The notes: generated from the letters alone by a model not told the origin. Shown: positions 23,509 through 36,256, numbered from the stretch's first letter. The stretch is 64,000 bases of DNA from Diprion similis (GCF_021155765.1 NC_060111.1:2847997-2911996), one strand, 5' to 3'. Program-made: numbers and translations.

Positions 23509-26261
23509 ATGGTGATAAGGTAACTAAACAAAATATTTATACTTTTAAATAATCACTTTCTACTTTGCATGCACGTCATATGACCTGCGTATACCTGCAT
23601 CGAATGACTTTAGTCATATTTTTTACATTGAAATTTTATCAGGCCTTGCCAACGTTCCGCGTATCGGTCTCGATTGCGCTTGACTTATCAAGTCTTACGG
23701 CTTGTTTCGACACGTCTTGTCACCCCTCAACCGTCAAACTATCCACTCATCGGCATTACGCACACCACTGCTGTATTGCTGAAGACTAACATAACCTAAC
23801 TTAAACTCAAAGAGAGTTTAACACTAACGTCATTCGCGCGATTCCTGAATCATCGAACGAGAATCACCGATTTCTGAACAACGTGTTCCGACGTAACGTC
23901 AATTTATTGAATGTGATAAAATAAATACCTACTATATAGATTCACCGGACAAACAAGGGTATGTTGATTCAGAGAAATGAATTTTCAAGAGCATTCCTTT
24001 GTACTCTATAAGCGTACTGTTCTTGGTGAATATTTTCCCGGAGCTTTGAAGTCTTGTGTTTATTCCGTATAGCTTGCTACATACATTTTGCAGACGGGAA
24101 CAAGCACAGCATCAATATTGATACAGTACATCAGCGTCGTAGCCATGATCAACTTATATTTTCATGGTACCTGACATATCTATAATCTTAAATACATACA
24201 TATATTGAAAGAAATATTTTACGAATCTGCAAAACGTGAAATGTGTGATAACGCACGCTGCATCCAGGACGGTTTTTATTGTTCATTTTTTGCGGTTAAA
24301 ACTCAATGGCGTTGGTTGGATGGTGAATGTGAAGAAAAATCAGTCGACTGAGAAGTACTTAACTGCGGTAATTGTTCATTTTTTGTTTCATCAAACTAAA
24401 CGCTTTACTAATTTTCAAATAGTTTTAAAAATGTGCGACGTGTGACGCGATTTTTCTCTGCTTTAGAAGCCAAAAAAAAAGCGTTTTTTCAGCAATTTTT
24501 TTGAAAGGGAACGAAATGATTGCGGTAAACGAAATTTTTAGACGATAGTGTATTATAATCATGCTTTAAAAAACAATTTTTATTATTAAAAAATATTGAA
24601 ACTTTTCAAAGTTGTAACAATTTTTCTGGGGCGCCTGGAGTCTGCACTTGTAAATCGGTGCCGGTGATGGAGGTCGTGCGATGCATCTGAAACAGTCGAA
24701 CCAAATTTTTTTTTAGTTTTTATAAGCTCCTTTTCTATGTGAAATAAAAAAATACCGAAGAAATGATGAAATTCCAAATTTTTTCGAAGTTGAAAAAAAA
24801 AATTCACCTTAAGTTGCAAAACAAGTAATTAAAATAGTACTTTTGTCCAACTTTTTTAGTTCAAATAGAAGATAATTTAATACTGAAGCTAGATCACTTT
24901 AATTTTTTTCGATCGAACATATATTGTTTTTGCAAAATTGTTACAACTTTGAAAAGTTTCAATATTTTTTAATAATAAAAATTGTTTTTTAAAGCTTGAT
25001 TATAATACACTATCGTCTCAAAATTTTGTTTACCGCAATCATTTCCTTCCCTTTCAAAAAAATTGCTGAAAAACACTTTTTTCCGGCTTCTAAAGCTGAC
25101 TACTGCCTTAAACATGCATCGTTACTCTAACGTTACTAACTTTATGCAGGGATTTTTAGTTCTTTGCTCGTAACTGACTGTGTCGGCTCATTTGCGATTA
25201 TGCCTTGAACCCGGATTACTGGAGAACAATGAAGGTTGGGGTCTATTTGTCCAATAATAAGAAGTTTGCTCTGACTCGACCTTTTATCTATATATATATG
25301 TATATATATATACCTATATAATGTTATATTTGTCAATATTTGAGTGTTTCCGAGCGAGTTGTTCTCAAGGGCGAACCAGCATTTTCACGCTCTGTGCACA
25401 TACGATGCCGCTTGCAGAATCGATCATCTGAAACAAACCGCATGTTCGGCGTAAATCCGTCGATTATTAGCGCAAGATCCGACTTCAGAAGGTGGATTTT
25501 ACATTGAGCTGAAGTATAGTAACGTTGTTGTTACAGACTCTCATTTCATAGTTAGAGGAATGTTGTTCAAAATGCAGTAAATTATAACAGCGCTAAACAT
25601 ACTCATGTTTTGAAAACTTGATTACTTCAAAGTCACTATAAGTGACCCCCCCCCCCCCCCCCCATGTTTCATCACGTTAACGTTACAAATTTCAGCCTTT
25701 TCGATACAGAGCCGTAAAAATTCTTTCATTTTCCTGCATAGTTGACATACAAAATCTACTCAGCAGTGAATATATACATATGTTAAGGGTTCCGTTTCGT
25801 TTTGCATCAAGTGGATTGTCAATCCACTTTTGACGAGCTTCGCGCTGCTTGTCACCGAGGGTTTTCGGTAATTGAACCTCAGGTCGCATACCGTTACGCA
25901 TATACACTCACGTGTTTTTCAATCGACATATTGTCACCTACGCGTTGAACGTATTATACACATGTGCAGTACTGGGAAACCGTATAAGAATTAAAGCAAC
26001 CCGACAAGTACTTCGAAAGTGTCGTGTGGCGAGGGTTACTTCTATAATTATTCGTTCTTCGCAGGATCGACGATCGGGAATTTCTCCTTTCATACATTAA
26101 TAACAAACTTCTTTGAAACGAACATTAACGATAAGACTTAATCTTTGTCTCTCGCTATAACTGCAGACGGAGAAGGAGGGTGTAGATTCTTTATCGCGTT
26201 TACTCCGGCTCGTCGCGCTGTTTAATATAAACGCTGTACAAACATTACGCTGGAGCGTCAT

Positions 26262-26293
<32 letters not shown>

Positions 26294-28595
26294 TATCAAG
26301 ATATATATATATATATATATATATTAGGGTGGCGCAAAAAAACCGACTATTTTTTTTATTTTGAGTTTATTTTTGTCACACGAGACTCAAAAAAAAATAG
26401 TCGGTTTTTTTGCGCCACCCTAATATACATATATATATATCGTCTTTTCCGTACGATGTGAGGAAAATTCGCAAAAAAATTATAACCGAAGTGAAATAAT
26501 TCCTAGCGTGAGGATACCGTCTCGGAGCTTAAAATCTCAAGTCCACTTCTCGTCGCATAGCACCCGCCGATCCGTTCGTCCGTCTTTTATGCGTCCGTCC
26601 GTTCGTTCATCTATCTCGGCTTGCCCGGCAATGGGCGGAAATGCGGGTCATCGGTTACCCCGGCTAATTATAGTGGTCGTTCTGCAGTCGGAGACGCGTC
26701 TCATCTCATCGTCTAGTCCGATATAAGAGTACACCTTATATGATAATATATGAATAACGCGTTGCACAGGACTTTGTCTATTTTGTGTGTAAATGTTTTT
26801 TGTAAAGAACGCGAGCATGTCTTTCGCGTTTTTCTAATCGTTTTTTCTGTACGCAAAGTATCACTTTCTATGACGCTCCAGTGAGTCTGCGAATGCGCAT
26901 GCGCGGAGTACGGAAAAGATCACTTTTAAGTCACACGAGGTAAAATTGGTATTTTCTGTACTGCGCGCATGCGCTGTCGCGAACGAATCCGACATCACGT
27001 GATTCTAATCTCAATTTCGTGCTTCGTGAAAAAATGCGTAAAGTACTCTTTTCATTTTTCTTTCACGCATAACAAGATTATTTTCAGAGTTGATCCGACT
27101 CTTGTCATCTACGAACAATATACAATGGCATACAGTGTTATATTGTTGGTTCTTCTTAAATATATTCCTATACTTGTTCCCTCGTCCTCGATCTGCGTCA
27201 ACAGGTGTTTTTCGCGGCTATGTTTCGGCAACGCACGTGGTTCACGCCGTCGACCGTAAATCCTTGGAGACCGTAGAAATTTACAAGGCCGAAATTAGTA
27301 GCGTTAACGTAACGAAACGTCAGGGGAAAAAATTTCTGAATGGCTTTCAAGGAGTTGAATTTCCGAAATATATGAGTATGTTTTATTCATGATGGTTTAT
27401 AAAAAATTTCATACAATCCTAAATGTGCTTCGGTTACTATAATGTGACTAACTTCATCCTCATAGAAATTATTATATTATAGTATATTTCTTATTACTGT
27501 TATGTGAGTTGTGATAATAACCATACATTTGTGCCAAAATTTGAAGGAATTGTCACACATACACGTATGAAAAACCGTGTACCTAGTAGAATCATGGTAT
27601 CTACACATAAGTCACTAATCTCGAAGCATGTAAAATTGTTTTGAGATTAGCGCATAGGAAATGCAAGACGTAACTTGTAAGACCATTTTGAAAGCTAATT
27701 GTATTATGTGATGATATACACAATGCGAGTCCTTCACGCCTATAATGCATACAAATAGCTGGAGAGAATTTTCTTTTCTCCCCTGCGGCTTCTCACATGC
27801 GCTTATAATCCCATTACGGCTTACTGACCCGAAGAGTGTAAACGGATTTAAATACAGCATTTCATCGGCACAAAAATCCTTCATTGTACTTGTTGTTATT
27901 TACACATTTCCACGCTTCGCCGAAGGCTGACACACGTTCATGTGCTTTTTCTCTTCTTGTATAATATAGTAATGATGTATATATATATAGGGCAGAAAAC
28001 GTTGCGTCATCGTGTAGCACGTGCAATTGTATATGCATTGCACGAAGAGCATAGCCGAATGTGTAATTCTGTACTAATTCAACTATCATCATCCAACATT
28101 TTGCAATCTCTATCACAGGTATCATGTGTTGTGTTTCAGATCGGATGGCGGAAGCAGCGAAAGCCCGCTTCTCGTTGAAGAGGGCGAAGCAGTTGGTCAA
28201 CCGCACAGTCCGCACCTGAAGCATAGCCATCCTCATGTCGGCCACGCTCACCAGCCCCATTCTCACCCGCACCCGCACCCTCACTCTCATCCTCACCCTC
28301 ATCCCCATCCACACGCTCATGCCCACGGCCACGGTCACCACGGGCAGCATCACCACGACAAAGCCAAGCAACCCGTGAAGTACGGAGAACTCGTCATTCT
28401 TGGGTAAGTTGTAATTAAATGTATTACAAAAAGAATGAAAAAAAAATAAAAAATTCTCAAAGTGAAAAATCAATTAACCGCGATCTTCCACGTAACGTCG
28501 AACGTTCATCTTTCTTTTAACTGTAACAAACGTTTTATGGAGGAAAAAAAACCAAATTATTATTATTATTATTTTTTTTTTGAAACCTAATATAT

Positions 28596-28629
<34 letters not shown>

Positions 28630-31248
28630 TGATACGGTGACACTACCGGATGATGAATTTTAGGGTGTGTGTGTGTTATAAGCGACGAGAATTCATCACC
28701 AATAGCTTTTCCTTGTCGTTTAGTATATAGTTATCTAAAAACAATGTATATAGCATACGGTTTAGCTAGTCGAGCGTTCTTTATGTCAGGAATGCAACGG
28801 CAACAAACGGTAGGCCAAGTCGGTGGATCTATAATCTCAGGTTGGCTAGGCGCCAAGTCGCAGTGCGGTAACTCAGTGCCCTGTAACTTACACCTTATAT
28901 ACTTGCACGTGTGTGTGTATGTATGTATATACAGACACTCACATACACACATATACGAGTTCGCTGTATATCGCTTCGAACAATCGTCTGTATAGGCCAC
29001 TTAGGTTTCAGGCTGCCCTGCAGCCGCTTATCGCCCCGTTGAAACGTCGCCGAGGATATTTCCGTTGAAAGTGAAATAACCGATAAACAACAAGAGAGCT
29101 CATCGTCAGGCTTGCGAGTAGTATAAACAATGTTTGGGTAACTTTCGTATTTTACCTTCACTCGTGGAAATTACCTGTCGCTTATCTTCCAAAGCGAAAA
29201 TTTTGTAGTAATTATAACCCGCGGCTAACAATATTGTTGAATTAATTTGGGGTAAAACATCCACGTGCCGCTGCACGCTGGTAACGGAAAAATCCAAGCA
29301 TCAAGGTGAATATTATGTATGTGGATGCGCGCTCGCGTGTGTGCGTGTGTGCGTATGTATGTATGTATGTATGTATCATAGTACATTCTATAAAAATTGT
29401 TAAACGCAGATACAATGGATTTCTTCCACCTGGTGATCGTGGCCGTCGACGAAGCAAATTTGTTCTGGTCAAAAGGCAAACGGCGAGTGGTGTAAAGCGG
29501 AGCAAACACTACGTTGTTAAAACACCACACAGTTCAAAGGCTATCCTCGATACAACCCAGCATTCGATATCGTACACGCTGACCAGGACACAGGCTGTCA
29601 TTGTTGAATACACAGAGGACGAGGATACCGATATGTTTCAGGTGAGAGTTTGTTGAACAATTTTTTTTTTTTTTTTTTATATATACAATAAATTATTGCT
29701 GTGTAGGCGGTGCTCTAACTACTCTTCGTCTTACTACCCTACAGATAGGCAGGTCTTCCGAGACGCCGATCGACTTCGTAGTTATGGACACTTGTCCTGG
29801 TGGCGCAGAGGGCGGATCGGCTCCGAGCAGCGAGGGTCGCGTAGCACAGAGCACAATCAGCAGGTTCGCTTGTAGAATTCTTGCCGATCGAGCGGATCCG
29901 CGAACCGCAAGGATATACGCCGCTGGATTCGACAGTTCGAGAAATATCTTTCTAGGGGTAGGTTCACACCTGGACCAGTTGAAGAATTAATGTGTCCTTA
30001 ATTAGGCTCCCTCTCCGTCTCCCCCCTACGCACGCCACCTCTATCCCGCAACCATAATAACTGGACTACGGTTTTCTGCATTCGTTGCACGACCCAGGAG
30101 AAGGCGACAAAGTGGCAGGAGAATCGCGAGATAGACGGACTAACGACAAACGGTGTATTGATCATGCATCCGAGGGGTCAGTTTTGCGGCGGCGAGGCCG
30201 AGTGCGGACTTTGGCGAGAGGTCAGTGTAGGCGGTGGGGTTTTTTCACTTCGAGAGAGCCGGAGCGCCCAGCAAAAGGGTTGCGTCGTCGAGGACGAGAG
30301 CAACGTACTTCAGGATGGTACGCTTATTGACTTGTGCGGTGCTACCTTGCTCTGGAGATCGGCCGAGGGACTCGCCAAATCGCCGGTTGGTATCGTATTA
30401 TGATGAATGATGATATTGCCGCTTTGCAGCGGTAACAGTACGTAGTAGGTATTACTGTATGTGCCTGAAATCGACAAATTCCCCCCCGAAACTTCGAATA
30501 GACAAAGCACGACCTGGAAGAGTTGGTCGATGCGATAAACGCGGGACGACCGCAATGCCCGGTAGGACTGAACACCCTCGTTATACCTCGCAAGGCTGCG
30601 ACGGATTCGGCACAGCAGCATCAACCGTACGTCTATTTGAAGTGCGGTCACGTACAGGGACACCATGACTGGGGTCAGGAAAAGGACAAGGTGACGCGAA
30701 GGTGCCCCATGTGTCTCGTCGCTGGTCCTATTGTTAAACTCTGCATGGGCATAGAACCGGCATTTTACGTCGACAGCGGACCACCGACCTATGCCTTCAG
30801 CCCCTGCGGTCACATGGCTACTGAGAAGACTGTCAAGTGAGTTTTCACATGTTTTTCAATCGAACGGACGTCAATCCAGTATGTATCAGTGTCAATGATA
30901 TTTCAATACGCAATAGTCTCAATGTTATTCTGATATCCAATATCGCTACTGTTATTGTGCTGTCTGTCATGTTATTATTAATATCATCATCATCTTCATA
31001 TCGATAATGAGTCAATCGTCATTGGACGTATCAGGAATTATTAATTCGATCCGACGACATGTATATATACTAATTTGTGGCATATCATCGAAGCATTAAA
31101 TGAACAAAGACCATTTGTTAGGTACTGGGCACACGTCGCGATACCGCACGGGACCAACGGATTCGATGCGGTATGCCCGTTCTGCGCGGTACCCTTGGAA
31201 GGAACACCCGGGTATGTCAAGCTCATCTTCCAAGACAATGTGGACTAA
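23509..31248 (+). CDS. Pli: E3 ubiquitin-protein ligase Pellino
   Basis: Seven coding exons, 489 residues: 23509-23519, 28140-28403, 29410-29641, 29745-29957, 30098-30385, 30502-30836 and 31122-31248. The first exon encodes only MVIR plus two bases of the split Arg codon and joins exon 2 in phase 2. Residues 5-80 include a His-Pro-rich tract (HPHPHPHSHPHPHPHPH). The Pellino FHA-like region follows (PVKYGELVILGYNGFLPPGD, DTDMFQIGRSSETPIDFVV, STISRFACRI, YAAGFDSSRNIFLG, DGLTTNGVLIMHPRGQF, LIDLCGATLLWRSAEGL). The C-terminal RING-like part has CPVG, LKCGHVQGHHDWG, CPMC, FSPCGHMATEKT and CPFCAVPL. Pellino binds phosphorylated IRAK/Pelle and ubiquitinates it in Toll/IL-1R signalling. A probable AATAAA lies at 31848-31853. 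Intron 1 is 4.6 kb and repeat-rich. Confidence 0.95.
24456..25101. mobile_element. Long foldback element with ~170-bp inverted arms
   Basis: Left arm about 24456-24628 and right arm about 24933-25101 are near-identical reverse complements; shared stretches include CAGCAATTTTTTTGAAAGGG, GATTGCGGTAAAC and GACGATAGTGTATTATAATC. The ~300-bp spacer has no open frame. A family-A MITE terminus follows immediately (about 25112-25147), so either one is nested in the other or the foldback is the interior of a longer family-A member. Confidence 0.7.
25505..25697. mobile_element. MITE-like element, family A copy 5
   Basis: Left end GAGCTGAAGTATAGTAACGT and right end CGTTAACGTTACAAATTTCA. The interior is collinear with copy 3 (8535-8733), except that a C16 homopolymer replaces part of it near 25648-25663. 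Confidence 0.65.
26249..26320. repeat. (AT)n microsatellite
   Basis: Alternating AT tract interrupted by short spacers, directly abutting the hairpin element at 26321. It continues on the far side near 26425-26440, as if the hairpin inserted into an AT repeat. Confidence 0.8.
26321..26426. mobile_element. Hairpin MITE (about 105 bp) inserted in an AT tract
   Basis: Left arm begins TTAGGGTGGCGCAAAAAAAC; the right arm ends as its reverse complement. The arms are about 44 bases, nearly perfect, and extend through ACCGACTATTTTTTTT to GAGT. The loop is only about 17 bases. The ends AGGGTGGCGC with TA flanks suggest a Tc1/mariner-derived MITE, but no transposase is present. Confidence 0.75.
27287..27462. 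mobile_element. MITE-like element, family A copy 6
   Basis: Left end AAGGCCGAAATTAGTAGCGT, followed by TAACGTAACGAAACG. Right end CGGTTACTATAATGTGACTA, followed by ACTTCATCCT. About 175 bp, non-coding, in Pellino intron 1. Confidence 0.6.
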
Positions 31249-34200
31249 ATGATGCCGTTGGAAATGAATCTTTAAACGTTATTTTTTCACCATTCGAAAC
31301 GATCATTCGACGAGACAAGAACTGGCATTGTTATTGCAACTCCTGGATATTGCTCACGATCATCGTTGTTGCATATGAATTCGAAGACTGCAGTTACGAC
31401 ATGATAATGAAAAGTTATTATACGGCTCATACATCGTCATGGGTGGCAACAGTTTGCACTATTTGTCGACAATAATAATATTATTTATCTCCATGAAACT
31501 AATTGTAATACTTTTCATCGACTTTTTTTTTTTTTTTTTTTTTTTTTGTGGCACGAAGGAGGGAAGAATGTGATGCAAATAGTCTCGGGTGAAGATTAAT
31601 TTTACCGTTCACGCGTATACAGTCCAACTACTTACAACTTTCATGGACTTTTACGTATTTTCATGGGGCTCAAGATAACTTTTTCATCCCCTAAGCGGCC
31701 TTTTATTATAGGAAAATCAATCGGCTCAATGCTGAAAAAGACCGCCGCGTATTTCGAATACGAATAACAATGAAATATATGCTCTCAGTTGCTCCGAGGT
31801 CAGTAAAGTTGTCTTAGCTGCCAGTTTACTGTAGAAATGAGTTTTTAAATAAATTAACTTATTTTTATGGTAATCATATGGCTGTATATGTATGTACGCG
31901 AAGGGAATGTAAACAAATAATCAACGGCCATGAAATATGAGCGGTATGAAGAAATGACAGGAAAAGTTCTTACGTATCGTTTTCATCAGTATTACGAGTC
32001 AGGTAACTGTTTATGCTTGTTTCTTATCGTCCCTTCCAATACACATATCGCATCAAAGTTACATTACCTAAATTATTGTATTTTGGTGATCTGTCATATC
32101 CAAATATTCGTCTGAGAATTCTTGTTTATTACAACATAATTAGTTGCAAAAATTCAGACGGTCGATGTTGTGTGATTACTTTTTTTTTCTCTCTTTTTTT
32201 TTTATGCAAATAATTTCTTCATACGAATTGTGCAGCGTGTTGTAATATCAATTGAACATTTTCTAATATAGTCGAAATTTGGGTCGAGATGATGAAAATA
32301 TTGCGTGTTTATACAAATATAGTAATCTTGAGTCATGTCTACGATTACGTTTGCAAATATAGGCCGTGTATCAAGATGGTAATTGTATTTAAAACTGCGG
32401 TGAAAAGAGGAAGGGAAGGAACGAGAGTGCGTTGTAATGGCAGAAATAATGAAAGTATTCCGAAATGAGTGTGTAGTATGCTCTAGAGGTATACACATAT
32501 TACGTGAAGTACGGTAAACGTTAGGATACGATGATAAATTATCGATTTAATTGATACGGCGAAAGAAATATTTAAGAGTGATAAATTGTATAGTAGAACA
32601 ACAAGACTGTTTATCCGTCTCTGCCATACGTTGGGAAATTTTTTGAAAATTCTACTACTCATGAAAATGTTGAAAAAAACGTAAGATTTCGATATCCGTG
32701 TGGCAGGGGCCCAAAAACCCTGTAGTAAGCGAATGGGGCTAATGTCCAGTTCCATAATTATTATAATATAAATATATAATCGAAATATCTGATCGAAGAA
32801 AAGAAAACAAAATAAAAAAAAAATAAAAAAAAAAAATAAAATCACACGAATAAATTGGTAAGTAAATAAGGGGGAAAAAAGAAGGGAAATAACAAAAATA
32901 TTTTTTTATACAAATCGTGTAGGAAACTTCATTTCTCACGTAGGTTCAATCTCAATTAGAAATGTACTTTGGCTAGCATTTATGAAAATGGACACTAGCA
33001 TTGATTATTTAGCCAAGTTGTATAGTTATATTTAAAAGTAATATGTATATTTATTCCACGGAGAAAGATTTATATCTAGTGCTGCCGTCAAATCCACACA
33101 AACAACAAAAGCTTGTTCAAGATTGTGAATTTTATTCAATAGTTGAACAGTTTTTCATAAATAATGTTGGGCTTTATCAAATATAATTGTATGCGAACTG
33201 AAAGATCACATTCGCGTTTAACTTGTTAACAACGAGGGGTTCTCATTCATTGTATATTTATTTTGATGCGTTCTGTATTTCTGATGGCAGCACAGATTGG
33301 CGTTCACACGTTTTACACAAGATGTTGAAAATAATAGAAAGAAAGAAAAAATACAAACCGCCGTCAGTATATGTTTTGATACGTTTCTTAGTTGAACTTA
33401 GTTATTAGAGTATAGGGATATATTATCGCTTGCGCCATGTAATACCCGAGACTCTAGTTACTGCTGAGGTTTCGTAAACAAGAATGTCAGCGTTTTTATT
33501 ATTATCTTGCGTTATTTTTGAATATGGTAGATATCGGCGTACAATATGATAAGTGAATACCTATATAAGATAGAATAATTGGCTGGTGTATCATATTTGA
33601 ATTTTTATTATAAATTACGAACATGTTCGGACTTCAATTGCAGTCTATCTGCCTACCGCATATGCATAGAGAAGAAATTATTTTTCAATATCCAAATCAC
33701 TTCGAACTGAAACCATTTTCCTGCCACAATGACGTCATAAATTTACAAGTATTTCCAAGTTGGTTCGGAGGTCATTTTTTCAACATTCTACTTGGGAATA
33801 TTTGAATTTGATAATTTCATTCAAATAGGATCTCAATGTTTGGTACAAAATTATAACGGGTAACAAAAATTCTATTATTGTTTACCGAGTATAATGGAAT
33901 CTCTTTTTGTTATATTAATATGTTTCTAAATCATAAAATGAAGTAGCATATATTCAGTCCAGACCTGCTTTCGCGGTAATATGCGGATATTTGCGTATTA
34001 AACATTTATACATAAAAAAATAAGTGTGTACATGCACGTAAAGGTAACAGCAGTGTACCATGCAACATCCAAACTTTATAGCTATTATACATATTACATA
34101 CCTATAGTAAATTATATTATTAAGAATATTTATATGATTGTAGATTTAATTTAAGTACTTTAATAAAGTACTTTCTTCGTCTATTCAACCATAACTACAA

Positions 34201-34387
34201 CAATTATTAATAACAAATCACATTGAAACCAAAGAGAGGCATTGCGATTGTCCATAATTGTATATCGATGCAAAATGATTATAATACATTATGTATCTTA
34301 CCACATTGTACGGCATATTACATTCGATTCGTGTGTAAAAAAAGAAGGAGCACTTATTCGCGATTTTGAATAAATATGCTGCTACAA
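31249..34387. other. Convergent 3' region between Pellino and KPTN
   Basis: About 3.1 kb of AT-rich DNA with long T and A homopolymers (31527-31548, 32815-32840). The Pellino 3' UTR probably ends after the AATAAA at 31848. I see no other gene. Confidence 0.45.
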
Positions 34388-36256
34388 TTACTTTAAACTT
34401 CTTAAGGCGAGATATTTCCTAAAACGTTGCGTGAACGTTTTCTCAACTTCCCCTGGATCATGCTGTGAAAAGGAAATTGATATTTTTTTTTATATCGTCA
34501 CTTACGTGATACATATACTAAAAAGAATATTCTAAATGTAAAAAGAATATCTTATATTCTTTTTTAGAATTTTTAATATTTGAGCAAGCACCTGTAAAAC
34601 ATGAACACCCCTCTGCGTCAGCACAGCCAACTCTTTCATTCCATCTCCTGTGAGATCAAGGTAGGCCATCGAATGTACAGGTGCGTCAAATAATCTTCTC
34701 TCTTTGAATTCCCAAGCATCATCGACGAGCGTGTAAACCAATATTTCTTGATTATACGTTCCAAGTAAAATTTCATTTTTACCATCCATATTTATGTCGG
34801 CGATACAAGAGCACAGTATGCAATCGGAAGAGTCACTACCAGCTAATTTAACATCCCTTTCCATATCGTTGTGTAAAATGTCCCTATTGTTATGATACTA
34901 TCAAAATTTTCATCAGGACTTTACGGTGAAGTGCCTAATTACAAATGTCACTTACATGAAGACAACTGAGGCATGAACTGTATTAACAACGAGAACGTTT
35001 AAAGCTGGTTCCTCATGTCGCTGGTCAGTATCAGTTTCTGTAATACGATTTGTTATTGCAAGCGTATAATAATTATGTCAGAGTATGCATTAATATGTGT
35101 CATAAAAGGAGAAATTTTTACCGTCACCTCCTAAAAATTTAGGTTTAGGTACAACGTTTTCATTGCAAAAAATACGGACACTTGATACAGGTTTGTCATA
35201 TCTCAGTGTCCAGTTTTTGAGGATGTTCGTATTTGCCACGTCAACTAAACTGACTTTTACCAAACCACATTCACAACCCACAGCTGTTACTCTTCTGCAA
35301 CAACAGTTTAATTGTCATACAACTTGACGTAAGTTCTTGAGGAAATTATAATTATATAAATGAATCAATGTTAGACAATACTAGATAAAAAGGTAACAAT
35401 TGTTATTAACAATTTTCTAGACCTGGTGGCAGGCGATACCTTGTTTGGTTCTTGTAATAATATATATCAATCCATGTTGCTATAGCTTCTAAATTTTCTA
35501 ATTCAGGAAAGTGTTTTTCAAGGGAGGATTCAGTGTAATCGTGACTTCCCGGGTCTTCTCTAATCATGTGGATGTTGTAGTCACTCCCTGACAATAGCCA
35601 GACCATCTGTAAGTATGAAAAAACTTGTCACATTTCAAAATTATTATCTTCTTACTCTCAAGGAACCTTACCTCCTGTACAGAATGTCTGCCACAGGGTA
35701 TAGTTGTGTGATACAGATGATACGGGGTATAAGACAGTTCAACCATGAGACAGTTCTGTGCGACAGTTTCGATAGTGCTATTCTCATCGTTTTCTCCATC
35801 ACCCTCGCCTTCCGTGTAAATATTTAAATATCTCTCAACTGTAGCGTCATTGCTAGTCTTCATTATTGTAATTCCAATTACAAACTCGTCTCCTCTTTCA
35901 GATTTGTTATAAGCGTCTATGGAGATAATCTCTGCCCCATCTGTGGAAAACTAATCAATTACAGAAAAAGCATGCTCAATGTACACTTGACCTTGATGAG
36001 ATAATCTCGGTTTCATTAGGCCAGAAACAACAATCATCATATACAAACTGGGAATGTAGGTGAAGAGTAGCTCTTTGACCAAAGGTCTCAAGTGACGATG
36101 TTTTGGTGCTGAATTATATTCGCAAGAGTATATTTTCCTTTTCAAAGATGCGACTAATATCTTATCCGAACCAATAGCCGAACATAACTTCGTCATGGAA
36201 TAAATGTTCCCTTGCGATGTTAAGGGAAACCAATGCGCCTCTGTTAAACTGTCCAT
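34388..36256 (-). CDS. KPTN: Kaptin, KICSTOR complex subunit
   Basis: Seven exons, 421 residues (human kaptin 436): 36256-36049, 35940-35672, 35606-35440, 35294-35122, 35037-34956, 34883-34592 and 34462-34388. All phases join. Diagnostic stretches align along the whole family: LVKELLFTYIP then GAEIISID, VIGITIM, VAQNCLMVELSYTPYHLYH, VWLLSGSDYNIHMIRED, ELENLEAIATWIDIYY, RVTAVGCECGLVKVSLVD, PALNVLVVNTVHASVVFMDI, DINMDGKNEILLGTYNQEIL and AYLDLTGDGMKELAVLTQRG. These repeats form a beta-propeller; the DxDxDG-like motifs (DINMDGKNE, DLTGDGMKE) resemble FG-GAP calcium loops. Kaptin works with ITFG2, SZT2 and C12orf66 to anchor GATOR1 at lysosomes and restrain mTORC1. The exon 1 donor (A|GTTTGT) is weak but restores the family length exactly. 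Confidence 0.94.

Larger units (their letters stand above)
23520..28139. other. Pellino intron 1, rich in inverted-repeat elements
   Basis: Runs from donor AG|GTAACT at 23520 to the acceptor TTTCAG ending at 28139. It contains a long foldback (24456-25101), family-A MITE copies (ending at 25147, 25505-25697, 27287-27462), a hairpin MITE at 26321-26426 inside AT microsatellite, a possible larger TIR element (26250-26881), a palindromic GCGCATGCGC foldback (26892-26975), and a run of about 16 C near 25648. No exon is supported inside. Confidence 0.6.

Noticed and set aside
27862-28473. 203-codon minus-strand frame opposite Pellino exon 2
   Set aside because: It is the antisense shadow of the His-Pro repeat (MRVRVRV-type) and of adjacent AT-rich intron.
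32202-32939. Overlapping minus-strand frames rich in Phe and Ile
   Set aside because: They follow poly-A/T-rich 3' flanking DNA; no domain and no splice context.
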